Shown in pieces: positions 14,401 through 27,860 of a DNA stretch of 64,000 nucleotides. Position 1 is the stretch's first letter. Each line of letters begins with the position of its first letter. A program made the position numbers and the translations under genes. Origin of the DNA: Centropus unirufus (Eukaryota; Chordata; Aves; Cuculiformes; Centropidae); contig VYZI01000002.1 of assembly GCA_013397695.1 (NCBI GenBank), forward strand, positions 5,970,863 through 6,034,862. The letters are read 5' to 3'. A model generated the notes under the pieces. It was not told where the DNA came from, searched no databases, and worked only from the letters and a program-made list of their open reading frames with translations.

Positions 14401-15728
14401 CTTGCAGAGTTTTCTGTTGACCCAGGAGCACCTTGCCAGCCCTCTTCTTAATCTCCTAGGGAAGTTTTGCCAGGCACTTTGACCATGGGCATCACTGTCC
14501 CCAGCAGGGCCTTTGCAGGGCTGGTGTATGTAAGTACCAAGACCAGACTCCACACTGTGATAAACTGCAAATAATCACTTAATGCTTTCAGATGGATTAT
14601 GAGAATTAAATAGTTAAGGTTTTCATATCATTTTCAACATATCTATGGCACTACAGCACCGCACAGGACATCGCAGAAATGCCTTCTCCAATAAAAAGCA
14701 ATCACACTGCATGTTTACAAGAAGTCCCCACAAGGCATTCCTCTCATCTTCCCGTCTTAATGTATTCAGCATCTCCAGTAACACTGCAAGGCAACATCTC
14801 ATTTCTGTTTGTTCCTTTTTTTAAGGAAAAAAAAAATGGCTTTCGATATCTACAGCCATACTTACAGCCTTTAACAGCCTTCTAGTTAAGATGAGGTATG
14901 CTGGATATGGCCAATGAAAAGCCATTTGCAGAAAGGGTAAAATATGTAGCAGAATCAACTGTATTTCACACTGTTCCTATATGTTTTCGTAGCATAAATA
15001 CAAGGAATCAGGATCATTCAAAGTACACGATTAGCATATGCTCTTCATCTGCCTGAAAAGGGGTTTTGACAGATTACCTAAGCTCTGTGAGTCTATCCAA
15101 AATACAAAGACTTAACGTTGGTACCCATTAACCTCAGGGACAGAGGTTAAAACAAGGACAAACTCGTTAACAGTGCTGGAAGGAGCAAGAATACAGAATT
15201 TGCTTTTCTAGTTGCTCAACTTCTGAAAATATCTTCCTAATGTCACATTATTTTGCACAAGCGGATAAAAAAATATTTGTAAAAACAATCTTTTGTATTA
15301 AGATACTAAACCCATATCAACCAGACAATACGTTCATGACTAGGAAACATCCTTCTGTCATAAAACAATTGCAATTAATTCTGACAGTTTCTGAAAAACT
15401 TTGATATCAAAATCTCTTTATAAGACACTGACAGTCATCAAGTGAATGTTTGTCAAAGTACATTTTCTAGATGTCTAAATAAAACTGGTTTACTTTGATG
15501 AGTTTTATACTGATAGCTGAAGGTAGAATACAGGCATTGCTTCTGTTTGCAGCTCTTTACTTCAATGGGTTGCAAATTTGCTTTACTGCTCCATCTATTT
15601 TTGTTGTGTTTGTTGAAAATTAATTATTAAAAACACCATCAAATGCTGAAGTCCCTCACTGTATTTTTTAGGAAAAAATAAAACTCATATATACACCTCT
15701 GGCTTGCACACTCACTACAGCAGAAGTA

Positions 15729-15870
15729 GTGACTGTGAGGCTGGGATGGAACAAAGTCACACCAGAAACCAGGGTACATTACAGAAGGTTTAGCCCTGTT
15801 CCTCTGAAATACAGCGAAGCCCTAGCATTGATTTCAATGGGAACAGCATCAACGCCTCTAAGAAAGGCTT
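15729..15870. repeat. Possible ancient amniote interspersed repeat
   Basis: Contains TTGATTTCAATGGGAACAG (about 15829-15847), resembling the 'TTGACTTCAATGGGAGCAG' phrase common in old non-autonomous repeats of turtles, crocodilians and birds. The match is short and recalled from general familiarity, so the family is not named and the boundaries are approximate. Confidence 0.25.
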
Positions 15871-17990
15871 TGATTGAGCAGAATTTCATCTGTCTAATTC
15901 TTGTTTCCAGAGGGGGAGACCAGCACACCTGCATTGACACCTCTTCACATTCCCACGTTTGGGTTATCTTTTAGTCACAATATTTACTATGAAAATTAAA
16001 CTCCTTTTGCCATCTTTTATCTTTTCAGTGGTTCACAAGTTTCTTTGTTACAGAGTTCAAATAAAACACAAATGTTTTAAAACCTAGTGGAAGACATAGC
16101 AGTACAGAGTAAATCTACTCACAAAAGGTACCAAACTGTGTTATCAATAGTTAGATCTCACAAGCTAATCCAAATAGTTATAAAAAGAGGGTTACTGTGC
16201 CCAGCATTTTTATAAACATTTACCTCAGTTTACATAAACTAGGGTTTAGGGAATGGAGGGAAGCAAAACCATCTCCACACGATGACATTTTTACTCTGTT
16301 TTCTCTGTATTTATAATTTAATTCATAAGGATAAATTGGCTTGTTCTTCATTAGTAGCCAATCAGAAAAAAAAAAACCCAAATAACATTTGGCTGTTAAG
16401 TATAGGCTGAAGCATGAATAATCGTGCAAAATTCCCTGACTGAGCAGAGGTTAAAACAAGGAGCTAGAAGCAGTTCCCTACCTGAAGGGAGAACATGAGA
16501 TATCTGTGGGTGTGTGCTGATGGGAGCCACGGCAAATCCCCATGGACTCCAGCATCATTCACCCCAGAGGCCCCTTCTCACCCAGCAAGTGGGAGGCAAA
16601 GTTTCTTTGCATCCTGATGCTGTAATCAACTCCTAATCCACACCGCACTCCGCAAGGGTATATTTGCAGAGCTCTTCATTGAGGGAGGACTTTAGGTAAA
16701 CACCATTCCTGAACAGATATTAACAGTTTTGGAGGAGAGACCAAGGACCTTGGCTGGAGAGCAGCCCCAATTCCACCATGCCCAGAGCACAAAGGGATAG
16801 AGTAAAACATTAATAGATGTACAGAGAATAGAGAGGTTCCCATAAAGACACACACACAAACACCAAATGTTCACATGCACAGGACTATGTATGTATTTCA
16901 TATACTGTGAGATGACAGTTTCCCTAGGTCAAATGCACTTCAGAAAGCATTACTGATAAATCAAGTCCCAGAGAATCATAAAATATAGCTAGAAAGATTA
17001 TTTTTTTCAGTAGAAAAAGAGATGAATAAACTTCTTATTAAAGCACAGTTAGCTTTTGAGTGTGAATCTAACAAGGAAAATATTTTTTTGTGCTTGTCCT
17101 CTACTGAAGTAACACTTCCACTAGGAAACAATGCTGTGTTTAAAGCTACAAAGAAAGGGTGGAAAGGGTGAGTGGGAAGGGTGTTGTTAAGATCCATTTT
17201 TAATCAGATATAATTTTAACAAAAATAATTACTCTATTTTCATTTGGCACAGGATCCAGTCTGCAGCATTATCAGTTATCTGTGTCGCCTGGAAGGAACT
17301 CTGGGTAAGTCACAGGAAAAAGGTGGGAGCATTGTCGTGGTTTCCTGATGGCCAGAACACTGCAGTATTGTTCTGCTTTGCTTTTTCCCTTTCTTTTTTT
17401 TTGTTTTTATTTTTTTTTTAAAGAAGGAGTTATCACATCATGTCATAATTGTTTCTGCAACATCCTCTTTCCATGCAGGAACCAATGCACTATTTATTGA
17501 CTTCGAAAATGGCATCAATATACACCAGCAACTCAGTAGTGTTAACTCTAAAAACCAAAGTTTAATCACCCAGTAATGTTGCTATTTACAGATACCTCTG
17601 GTACTTCACTAGAAATTCTATTTCATAGAGTTTTATTTTTCCTAAATAGTTTCTTAAAGTAACAAATATTCCACTTTTTAATCAAGATGTATCTTATTAC
17701 CTCAGTGTTTCTGCACCACAGTATTTTATCTTTAACTAGAAAGAGCTATTTATCAGTGAATTAAATGCCTCCTGTAGAGTCCAGGAAACTGTATAAACAG
17801 AGTTTATGGAAACCTAATAAATATATTAGTTCTACACAAGCTCTCACCAGAGACATAGACAGTGCTGTACATTAAACCTCAGAACATACAGGGACGGAAT
17901 AGGCAGTGTATTTTGTATACGCTTATTTTGGGTGGGGGTATTTTTCTCCTCCCCTGAATTACTTGTAGAGGATACATAAAGCTAAAAAAA

Positions 17991-18036
17991 TATGTTAGCA
18001 CTTTAAGAAGCTCAAAGCTATGTTAGCACTTTGAGA
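17991..18036 (+). repeat. Local duplication, two 18-bp copies
   Basis: TATGTTAGCACTTTAAGA (17991-18008) is repeated as TATGTTAGCACTTTGAGA (18019-18036), one mismatch in 18, period 28. Both copies are preceded by AAAGCTA. This looks like a small slipped-strand duplication. Confidence 0.85.
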
Positions 18037-20270
18037 CACATTCTCTTTTAACAGTGTTGATGAGTTATTGTCTCAGGCTCAAGAGGCCAATTGAGCTTTA
18101 GTTTTTTTGGTGATTTACAGGTCTGAAGCATGGAAAGAATCCATGTGATTCAGTAATGTTTCAATATTTTACTGTTGAATTGTAATATGTAATGAGAACT
18201 ACTGCTCTGAGTAAGGGAGAGCTTCAATACTTTAAGAATATAACAGATCCAACATTCAACATATTCCTTAAACGTGTGAAAAATTGCCTTGCTAGTGAGA
18301 ACAGATTCCATATTTCAGTGCAGTGTGAACATTACGGCCCAGATATTTAAATCTGACTGCTGATACTTACATTATTAAATCTGAATCAGACATTTTAAAC
18401 TTAAGTAGCCTGATTAAAAAAAAATGCAAAAAAAAAGAGCAAAACCCCAAACCCAAAACGCACAACAGAACACTTATAAAATCAATTAACATGATCCAGA
18501 AGTGGCCTAGAAGGCTAGTGTAAAAGCCAAGATGCATGAAGAACAACAGATCCCCAAACCTGATCAACAGGCTGAAGACTTACGTAGAGATATACCTGAG
18601 GGTCACCACTGGGATAAAATTTCTATGAAATTTTCTTCCTGCTTTTTCTTTGGCATTCTGGATTGCTTAACAAAGGATCATGGCAGGATTATGTGGGTGA
18701 TGCTACATCATCTCCCACACATTCTCTCATTTGAAGGAACGGTAAAAACAAAATCAAAGTTAAAATATGCATTTATATAACATATGTAATGTGTAGTTGG
18801 AGAGATAATAGTTAGACTTGGAAAAATAATTTACAGTTGGAAAATCTCAGACTGACTCCTAGGAGTGAAGAATAGGGCCATGAGAACAGCAAGGGTTATC
18901 AGGTGTATTTATTCTTCCTCCAGGTTTCAAAGCAGTGCTTTTATCTAATGGATTGTTACATTTCATAAAGGTGTTTTCTTATTTTTTTTGTCAACTAACC
19001 TCTGTTCATCTCAGTGCCAGGGAACCTTCATCTTAGAGAGCTCTTAGAGCAGAATTGCCTGCAAGAAATGCCTTTAAGGAACCTTGTTTTCAAACCCAGT
19101 CCTCTAAGCACAGGCCACTCTTGCTACATTAAGGGGGTTCAGACCCAGACAACAGTTACCACCATCTAGCGTGGTACATCTGTCAGACAGAACCTTCCAG
19201 GATGCATGCTGTTAGCTTACCTCAATTTCAAGGTAAGGCACATTAGGGAAACTGCTAACACAAAGCATTTAAGCTGATGTATTTTATTCTGTGTTGTGCA
19301 AGCTACGAGTATACAGGGTCAGTTGTGAGCTTGTCTAAGCTCTCTGCTAAAACTGCCATCCAGTCCTAAAGGAGGAAGCTGAAATCAAAGTGCTTCTGTG
19401 TGGCAGGTCCTTTTCTCGTTTCTACTGGTCAGCTATGTATCCCGTATTTAATCACACAAGCGTAGCATCAGCATTTATCAACTTCTGATGCAGACTAAGA
19501 CAGCTGTGTTTAATAGCCATACACCCAGAATTTTCCTCAATTCTTTGTATGCTTTAGGAGACTAATTTTAAGACTAACAAAATAATATTTATTGTCACAG
19601 GCTAGCAGGAATTATTTTGCTGCATCTTCCCCACATCCAACTGAACAGGTACTGTTTCACCTGGAAAATGCACAGTTATTAAGAGACTTGTTTACCCTAA
19701 CATTTAAGGAGATTATGACAGCTCTCAAGAGAGGATAGTCATGTGGGAATGGTGTGTAGGAACAGCCCATCACAGGGAGAAGGGGTAAGCTGGATCATGC
19801 TCAGGAGAAAAAGTGTGGACTAGCATTTCTGTGTAATGTTATTTTAAATACACATCCTGATAAATACAATAGTCTGTAGAAAATACATGCATGTGTGAGG
19901 GAGTTGTATTTATTATTTGAATGAGCTTCAGTCTTCACTGGATTCGGTGAACATAAACAAACATTTGCTGAAATTACTAAAGCATGAGAGTTATTTTCTG
20001 GATCACTCTCCTGAACCATTAAGCCAAAACTAATATGTAGATAGGAAGAAAAACCTGTCTAGATTATGTTATTCAGTGTAGCAAGTAAATGCCTGTAAAC
20101 AAGTCACATTAAGGTCTTGGTACTTCTGTTCTTGGTCTCTGAAGGCCAAAAGGATCAAGGCAGCACCTTTATCAACAGGTAATGGCCCACTTTTTTTTCC
20201 ACCACGTAATTACAGAGTGGTCAGGAGATACTTTTTTTCTGTCATCACCAGTTTTGCCAAAAATACTTCA

Positions 20271-20450
20271 CGCAGAATCACTAGGTTGGAAAGGACCTCC
20301 GAGACCATCGAGTCCAACCATTCCTGTCTATCACTAAACCATATCCTTAAGCACCTCATCCTCCCGTCTTTTAAATACATCCAAGGATGGTGATTCCACC
20401 ACCTCCCTGGGCAGCCTGTTCCAGCAACTTGATGACCCTTTCAGTGAAAA
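20271..20450 (-). mobile_element. CR1 LINE fragment, 3' end
   Basis: The plus strand reads AGAATCACTAGGTTGGAAAG then GACCTCCGAGACCATCGAGTCCAACC, later TCACTAAACCAT, CTTTTAAATAC, and CTGGGCAGCCTGTTCCAGCAACTTGATGACCCTTTCAGTGAA. This is the reverse complement of the well-known avian CR1 3' end. The element is on the minus strand with its 3' end at 20271 (degenerate 8-mer tail) and is 5'-truncated near 20450, the usual outcome of target-primed reverse transcription. It lies inside LDB2 intron 1 in the same sense as the gene. No coding capacity remains. Confidence 0.93.
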
Positions 20451-23400
20451 ACTGCACAAGTTAGTTCACGCTCCCACAAGAATTCTCTGCTATCACAGCC
20501 ACACACACAGTTTTCTGCACAAAGATAAGTATTCTTGAGCTGTATGAATCAGCTTTCAAATCTTTCGTACCATCACATAGAGTTATGGAGGTGGAGAAGG
20601 TTTAAAAACCCTCCATTCCCAAGGGTGTCTCATCAGCACCAGGGAGTTCCAAGTTTGAATAGTGAAGCATTCAATAATAAAATGTAGCAAATATAACCAA
20701 ACTCTGGGTGTGTTTAGAGAGTTTCAATAACCTAAATTAAACAATTGCAAAAGATTGCCAGATGAGGGGTTTTGCTAGCTAACCAGGATGTTCTAGTTGC
20801 TGGAGGGAGACAACACAGGGAGTGAAATGGAAAGAATTGCTTCTCATAATTTGGCTGTTTCATGGAAGAAGAAATATATGAACCAAATCCAAAGTCAAAA
20901 CGTAAGTGGAAGAATGGGGTTGAGTCTAGCTCATGAAACTGAGACAGAAGATACCTACAGAAAAATATCACTAACGCACTCTTGGGCAGAGCTGTCTGGA
21001 ATAGGGCAAATATCAGCCAAAGGGAGAGATGATACCACTGCAAGGAGGAAGGGCTTTCATTCTCTGGGAGCTTTAGAAGCCCAGTAAGAGGTGGATACCT
21101 ATATTTTCTCATCTCTTCTGATGTTGAACTAAATATTTTTTTGCAGTCTGAATCAAAACCTCTGAATTGCAAGATGAAGGAGATATTCTGACTGCTGCAT
21201 TCATAGTACAGGGGAATAGTTGTGTGAGTTGCCCAGAACTAACTCCCTGACAGTCTGGCAAAGCTGTTCCTTGTGAAAGTCGTTCTCTTTCCCACGGGAA
21301 TTCAAGGAAATTCAAACTTTAGCAGAAAATAAGAAGAACATAAAAGCCCTCAAGCAGCCTCTTTCTCTTTCCAGAACTCCCAAAACACGTAAATTTGAAG
21401 TATTTTTAAAGCCAAAGCAGTGCAAAGACATTCAGTTTAGATGCCTATGTGTGGTCAAGGGGAAAGGGAAATTAAACACGGAAAGGGAAAGGGATGTAGA
21501 AAGACAACATGGGTTCAGTAAAGAACCTATCAATCACCAGCTAGCACAGGGGCATCCTGTGCATAAGGACATCAGCTTTTGTGAACCGAAGGTGACAGAA
21601 ACCAAGGAAGGATTAAAAAAAGAAATGGAGAAACAAGAGGGTAAGAATGAACTCTCAAATGCCGGGCACTTCCCTTCCAGAAAAAGAAGGCAGATCTGGA
21701 GGAATCCTTTACTGCAAAAACTGAGAAAACAAAGGGCTCATATGATCGAGCAGCAAGCAGTGTATGCTGGTAAATCGGTTACTCATGAGGGAGTCCCTCA
21801 AAAACTAACACAGTTCTCTGATTTAACCCAATAGTAAATTTTGGCCCTTGGTATTTTTAGCTCGCTGCTGTCTACTCTTCTAGCAACAATGTGCCTGTAG
21901 CTCTGGCAGCAACTCGGACTGTGAATATTCACTGCATTAGGAAAGCTGCAGATGTACCGAACAGAGAGGAAACATCACGCCCGGTGCTGCATTGTTTCAC
22001 CTAGGCACGCTGCTGCTCTTGCTGCTCGGATGGAGGGTCGAGGTTAGACACATAGTGAACAGAAATATCTTCTCAAATATGCAACCCCCTGCATTTCACA
22101 CACTGTGAAATGCCTAACAAAACTTAAATGCTTGAGAATGTGATGTTCCTCTGATCTGACCATGGAATAAGCACACGTTTGAGCCAATGCCGTATCCTGC
22201 CTTTATGAAACAAATCAATCCTGCACCCTGCAGTCCCCTGGCTCCAAGCCTCTCAGCACCACCCTGTCTTTCCTCTGCTACTTCCCTTCTGCCATCAAGT
22301 GTCTCTTGGAGCAGTAAAGGATGAAATCTCTCAGAGTACTCATGCACAGGGTACATGGTCATCGCCAAAATGTTTTTGAGCTAAATAAGTAAATAAAACA
22401 AACCTTTGGCCAGGAGAAAATTCTCAGCAATGGATTTTTCAGATTTTTTTTTTTTTGCCTCACAAATATTTTCAGAGGCGCTTTCTGGCAGCATCACCTG
22501 CCTGCTAGGAGGAGTCTCCTAAAGCTGCTCTCTCTGGGAGAAGAAGATATGAGACAACACCCAACTGCAGCAAAAGCTGGGGCCTGGCCCTAGCTGGATG
22601 ACTACTACCATGCACATTTGCCCATACAGATCAGTGTGTGACTCTCCCCTCTGGTTTGTATGAGAACTAACTCCCTTTCCTTCCTCTTAGGCTTTTCACA
22701 TATTGCTCAGCACTATAGCCCATTCCTATTGGGCTTCATGACAGAAAAATACAGGACCTCTTGATACTGCAATAAATTATTTTCAGGATATCTGACTTCA
22801 GTTTCTTGAAGCTCCTCTATCTGACCACATCATCGAGCCTCTTCCTTATCGGTCTGCTTCATGCAACATCTCATCTCTTCCCAGCCTCGCTTTTAAAACT
22901 AGCCGCTGAGAACCTTTCTTTCCTCTTTTGACTTGTGCCAACGACTAGGAAGGGAAGCTGCCAAGCAAGCGTGCAACCACCACAAAGCAGGAAAAAAGCA
23001 ACAATTGGTATGAAATCCGCCCATCCAGCTAAGGTACAAAACCGTATTGTCAACCACCCTGGCTCTCTGACCCCTTTTAAGTTCCCTTACAAGGAAAGAA
23101 CAAACTAACTGTTTCCATCCCCATCAGGGAAGGAAGAGAGAGATATCATTGTTGTTCTGACACTTCGGAAGTGCTCAGATACAATGGCAGTGAGTGCTAA
23201 GACAGGATCCTGGACTAGGATATTCTCCAAAATTTTATTCACTGTAAGAGGGAGGCATGCCAGCCCATCTAAGAGCTAGTCAAGGGCAACAAAACCGTCA
23301 GACAGGCTGAAGGAAGCAACATGTAATTCATGTGTTATTGATCCACTACTAGCTTTGAGAGCTTCCCTCCTTCCATCCATCCAGTCATGCAACTCAATGC

Positions 23401-25667
23401 TTATCTTTGCTGATCCCAGATGAAACTATTAATTGTTGTAGGAATGTGGAGGGAGAGAAAGGAGAAAGGCTTCAAAAAGTTGAAGTACAATAAAACCTAT
23501 AGCAAAGGTTATCTTCACTGCAGCAATTTGGGCTGAAAAATACCAAACATATAGGCACCAGATTCACAACTAAGTCAGGTACCAAAAGTGATTGTGAGTG
23601 AGTGGAGAGCTTCTCAGTGGTAGAACATTTAATAGCTCTGTGAGAAGACAGCATGAAATCCATCTCAAACTGATCTTTCAAAATTTTTTTATGCAGGAAG
23701 AGAATGACTAAGGGCTAAATTTTCCATCAAAATGTAACATTTTGAATGGAGCAAGATGGAGGATCAATGGAAAGAAAACTGGGTAATTTACGCACTTCTT
23801 TCATATTCTCTGAGAAGATCAGTTTTCCCCAAAATTTCCTTCAGTACAAAACTGCAAAGCCTCTTCCAACATGCTAGCCCATAAGAACACCGACGCGTTC
23901 AGTCCATAGATGCTCTTTCTGAGCTTCTGTGCAGGTCACACTCCCTGTCTTTGAGAATTTAAAAAGATCGGTATCTGATAGTTCAGATCAAGCCTTTTTT
24001 TCCTTTTATTTCTTTTTTTTTTTTAATCAATTAACAAACAAACTTGGAAGCTACAATCAGAGCTAATGGATTTCAATGGATCTCTGGTGAGGACTCTGGG
24101 CCTGCATATTAGGACATAAGTAGAGAGCAATGAATGTTTATTTGTAAGCCAGACACTGCACAATGAAGCTAGGGCTTAAAATATGACAATGAAGCCAAAC
24201 AATACAATTTATCTTTTTCTTTTTTTAATATGCAGACACTTGCACATTTTCTGGTAATCTTTTATGACACCCTTAGAAGTAGTCTTGCAGGTCAACCAGT
24301 CCCAGAAAATAATTCCTTCTCAGAATACACCACAAACAGATTTGGGGAAAAAAAAAAAAGATTAATTTATTTTCACTAGGTATATCACCAGGTGTATCGG
24401 ACCTTTTCTTAAAAATAAAGGTTTCTTCCGCTTATAGTTCTACTGGCAAGGAAATTGGGCTCCTTGCTTTTTTATTTTTATATAGCTGACAGTATTATTT
24501 TTACTTAAAATTTCAAATATGAATCTTAGACAAAATCAGATGGGGAGTGTGGATGGAAAAGTGACAACAGAATTTTCTAGGCTTTTGAGATTGTGCATTT
24601 TCAAGTGCTCTACACTCTCTGAAGTGATATTGGATTCAACTGCAAGAATTTCACAGGACCTAAACCCTTACTTTTTATAGAATATGTATTCAGTTGCTCC
24701 TTTTGGCAATATTCTCCTGTTCAGAACACACTGTCTATTCTATTTCAGTAAGCAGAATTGCCACTTTTTGGCTGCAGACCATGCTAGAAGTTCACAATAT
24801 TTTGGTTTCTTTGATACATATATTATTATTTTTTTATACACTGGAGGGGCATGGGAGTGCTATAAGCTATAAGCTACCACATGCATTTGTAGAGTCAGTC
24901 CTTCACTTTCTTCTCGCTCTGTTAAGAGCTCATGGAAAACAGTAAAATAACATATTTCAAGTCATGTATCAGATTTTGTCTTCTCATAAACATGATGGTC
25001 ACACAGGCCAATTGTACACACTCATCACTAAATAATGTTTCTGAAAAAACAAGAGTTGCTTTACTGAGCGTCACCATGTAACCATTCTTAACCCCTCTGG
25101 TAAGTCCTGAGGAAGGTTTCCCTATGAAAAAAGAGGTTCCTCTACCAAAAAAAAAGAAAAGAATAAAAACATTTACTTAAGGCAATTCTTAGTCTTAGAA
25201 AAAGAGCATCAAAGCTGACTAATCTAAATAGCATCTATCAACTGTCTTTACTCTCACTGCCTAACAAAAATAAAAGCCTCCGGGCTGTTCTAAAACCAAA
25301 GCTGTTACTTTGCCAATATTTTCCCTACTCTGCTAGCTGGCCCACAGTATTACAGAGTTTGAATCTGTTTTTTCATGGAGTTCCCAGGAATTGAGCACGA
25401 GGGTTTATGCCAGTCTGTCCTTTCCTGATCTTTCTTTTCCCGGCAGGCTGGCCAAGCAATGCAGGAGAGATGGCATGGCATCTCCATGTTTGTGCCCACA
25501 CGGCCAGGACAATTAAAGCCAGCTTTAGAATCCACTACAGTTCTCACAGCTTTGCTGTCATTCCTGTAAGTGAAGTGACTCTGCCTAGTTTATACAGCTA
25601 TCGCATGTGATGCTTACAGTTTAAAAATGGGTTCATTTACTAAACCAATAGTTGTGGAAAGTATTTG

Positions 25668-25704
25668 TAAAAAGAAAAAAAAAAAGAAAACAACAACAAC
25701 AAGG
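25668..25704. repeat. A-rich and (AAC)n simple repeat
   Basis: A run of A with occasional G followed by four AAC units. It may be the decayed tail of an old retroposon, but no element body is recognisable beside it. Confidence 0.75.
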
Positions 25705-26189
25705 AAACTTCACAGCTATTTTAGTGTTTTATCTTTGTTCACAGTTTGCAAATATAAGTCTAGATTGGCTGCTACTATAAAAGCAAACAGACGGTTGGAT
25801 AAATATTTTGAAGTTTCTGCAGTGGAATACATAACCTCCTTTACTATCAGTGCATATTATTGATTAAAAAGTAGCACCACTTATGTGGACACAGTTATTA
25901 GCTATTAGTGCAGCATTAAGTATTGAGGGCCTCGTATGTTTTGGTTTTTTTTCTTTTTTTTCCTACTTACTTTCTCTCCAGCTAAGCAGCTTTTCTCCTC
26001 TGAAGATCACTAGATAAGTAGATAGGAATCCACTCATAAGCAAAGACAGGACATTCAGGACCTTCTCGGCTGATACCACTCCATCAGAATATTGCAAATA
26101 TTCATTTGCAACATGGCTATATGATGATTTTCAGAATACTGAAAGAAGTTTCTTATTTTGCTATTATTAAAAAAAATATAAAAACAAAA

Positions 26190-26205
26190 TTAACTTCGAA
26201 GTTAA
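26190..26205. repeat. Perfect 16-bp palindrome
   Basis: TTAACTTCGAAGTTAA is its own reverse complement, centred on TTCGAA, in an AT-rich context. It could be a dimeric transcription-factor site or chance. Confidence 0.9.
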
Positions 26206-27550
26206 AAATTCAGAACTATGCATGTACTGGTCTTTTGGGTGCTGCTACAGAAAACCTAAGAAATGCTGCAAAGAAGTACAAATGAAGTTCACTAGTGAGA
26301 ACACAGCATATTATTAACAATCTTTCCATGGCCAAGAGATAAGAGTTACATTAGAACATGGCATTGAGGAGGTCGGGGTCTGAAAGCAGAATGAGAAAGA
26401 AAGGGTGCTGCTGCTCAACAAATGAAAGACGAGCAGCATGGCTCATAAAAAAAAAAAAAAGACAGCAGTTGGGAGGGACACAGGCAGCACAGAGATATTT
26501 TAAACAGTTGGTTCAGAAAATGGATGAGATTTGAACAAATGAATCTACTGGGCATTGCCAAATTGCCTTCAGTGGTCTTGTCCATTAAGCTTTAATATCA
26601 TCTGAGATAGAGCAAAGCAAGTTACAGGTACTAGTTCAGTCTCCCTAGCACGAGCCAAAGGTTTAAGAATGCACTGTATCGACTGCAATGTCTGTCCCAT
26701 CTTTCTCCAGAAAACTCCAGGGACACTAAGCAGATAAATACTTATTATTTCATGTGCATATCCAAATGGTTTGCCAGTTCACTGTGGGAGAAATGTAAAG
26801 GTGACGTTTCAGCCATGTCCTCTGAGTGAGGATTATTCTAACTTCACATTCAGTCACATAATTTATTAAAATATACTACAAGACACAATTATTAAAGTAC
26901 TCATTTAGTCTTGATTAGAACTGCAAGAATTATTTGTGAAGGAGCAAGAAGTCTTTCCACAGGACTTGTAGATCTAGACTGTAAAGTACCAATTAGGTAG
27001 GAGAAGTTAGATATATTTTTAAATCAAAGATTGTAACTGTCATTTCAGACTCTTTTTCTCCATTCCAGAAGCAAAAACTCCTCTTTGCTCTGCAAGTGAA
27101 TTCTTATAAATCTAGAAATATTCCAAGTGATTCTATAAATCACCTTGGGATGACACGCTATAGCAATAACCGGAAACAAAGGGAATGTCAGAGACAGAAA
27201 AGTCGCTACTGTCTTTTCCTTAACTCATGAGCAGAATTTTAAAAAGGAGATTTTACAATTCTTTCGTACTCCTTTCCAGATCACGGACAGCTGAGTCAGG
27301 TCTGTGATATTTTTTTTCGAGGCCTGTTTTGTGGTTTACTTTTTAAAACAACCACATTGTGAAATGAAACAATAATATTTAAGAAAACATAATAACAAGG
27401 ACCTAAACCATATTTTGATGAAGATGTACTAATGTATCTTCAACATTTAATTACTGACACCTCATTAAAAGAAATGCCAAGAGTCCACAGAGAGGTTAGT
27501 TAATCTCATAGATTGACAGTACCAAGAACAACCTCAAAATCCAGAATTTT

Positions 27551-27860
27551 TAGAATTGTAGAATGGTTTGGGTTGGAAGGAACCCTAAATATCACCCAGT
27601 TCCACATCCCACTCCCCACTCCACCCCCGATCATGGGCACAGGCACCTTCCTCTAGATCAGCTTGCTCAAAACTTCATCCAGCCTGGTCTTGAACAACTC
27701 CAGGGATGGCAAATCTTCATCTTTCCTGGACAACCTGCTCCGGTGCCTTACCACCCTCACAGGAAAAGCTTTCTTCCTACCATCTAAGCTAAACCTACCC
27801 TCTTTGAGCTTAAACCCATTACCTCTTACCCTATTACTATACTTGACTAATCAGAGAAAA
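27551..27860 (-). mobile_element. CR1 LINE fragment, 3' end (longer copy)
   Basis: The plus strand reads GAATGGTTTGGGTTGGAAGG then AACCCTAAATATCACCCAGTTCCA, CATGGGCACAGGCACCTTCC, AGCCTGGTCTTGAACAACTC, and CAGGGATGG..., continuing to CACCACCCTCACAGGAAAAG and CTAAACCTACCCTCTTTGAG. This follows the CR1 3' region in reverse complement for about 310 bases. The low-coordinate end has decayed 8-mer repeats (ATTCTACAATTCTAA on the element strand), so the 3' end is at about 27551 and the 5' truncation near 27860. It belongs to a different subfamily from the copies at 20271 and 55699. It is in intron 1, same sense as LDB2. Confidence 0.92.

Larger units (their letters stand above)
8031..20270. other. 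Intronic non-coding stretch
   Basis: Unique-looking AT-rich DNA with small simple repeats: a TA/TACA tract at 11347, A runs near 12049 and 12652, a T-rich stretch at 17390-17420, and a local duplication at 17991-18036. One possible ancient repeat lies near 15729-15870. Short open frames (up to about 80 codons) show no recognisable protein. No RNA gene seen. Confidence 0.55.
20451..27550. other. Intronic non-coding stretch
   Basis: Unique AT-rich DNA between two CR1 fragments. It contains purine-rich low complexity near 21440-21500, T/A runs near 22448, 24010 and 24348, an A-rich/(AAC)n tract at 25668, a 16-bp palindrome at 26190 and a 14-base A run near 26447. A 127-codon lysine-rich open frame (21451-21834, plus) has no recognisable domain and sits in purine-rich sequence, so it is treated as chance. 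No RNA gene seen. Confidence 0.55.

Noticed and set aside
21451..21834. 127-codon Lys/Glu-rich frame, plus strand
   Set aside because: Composition reflects purine-rich low-complexity DNA; no domain recognised.
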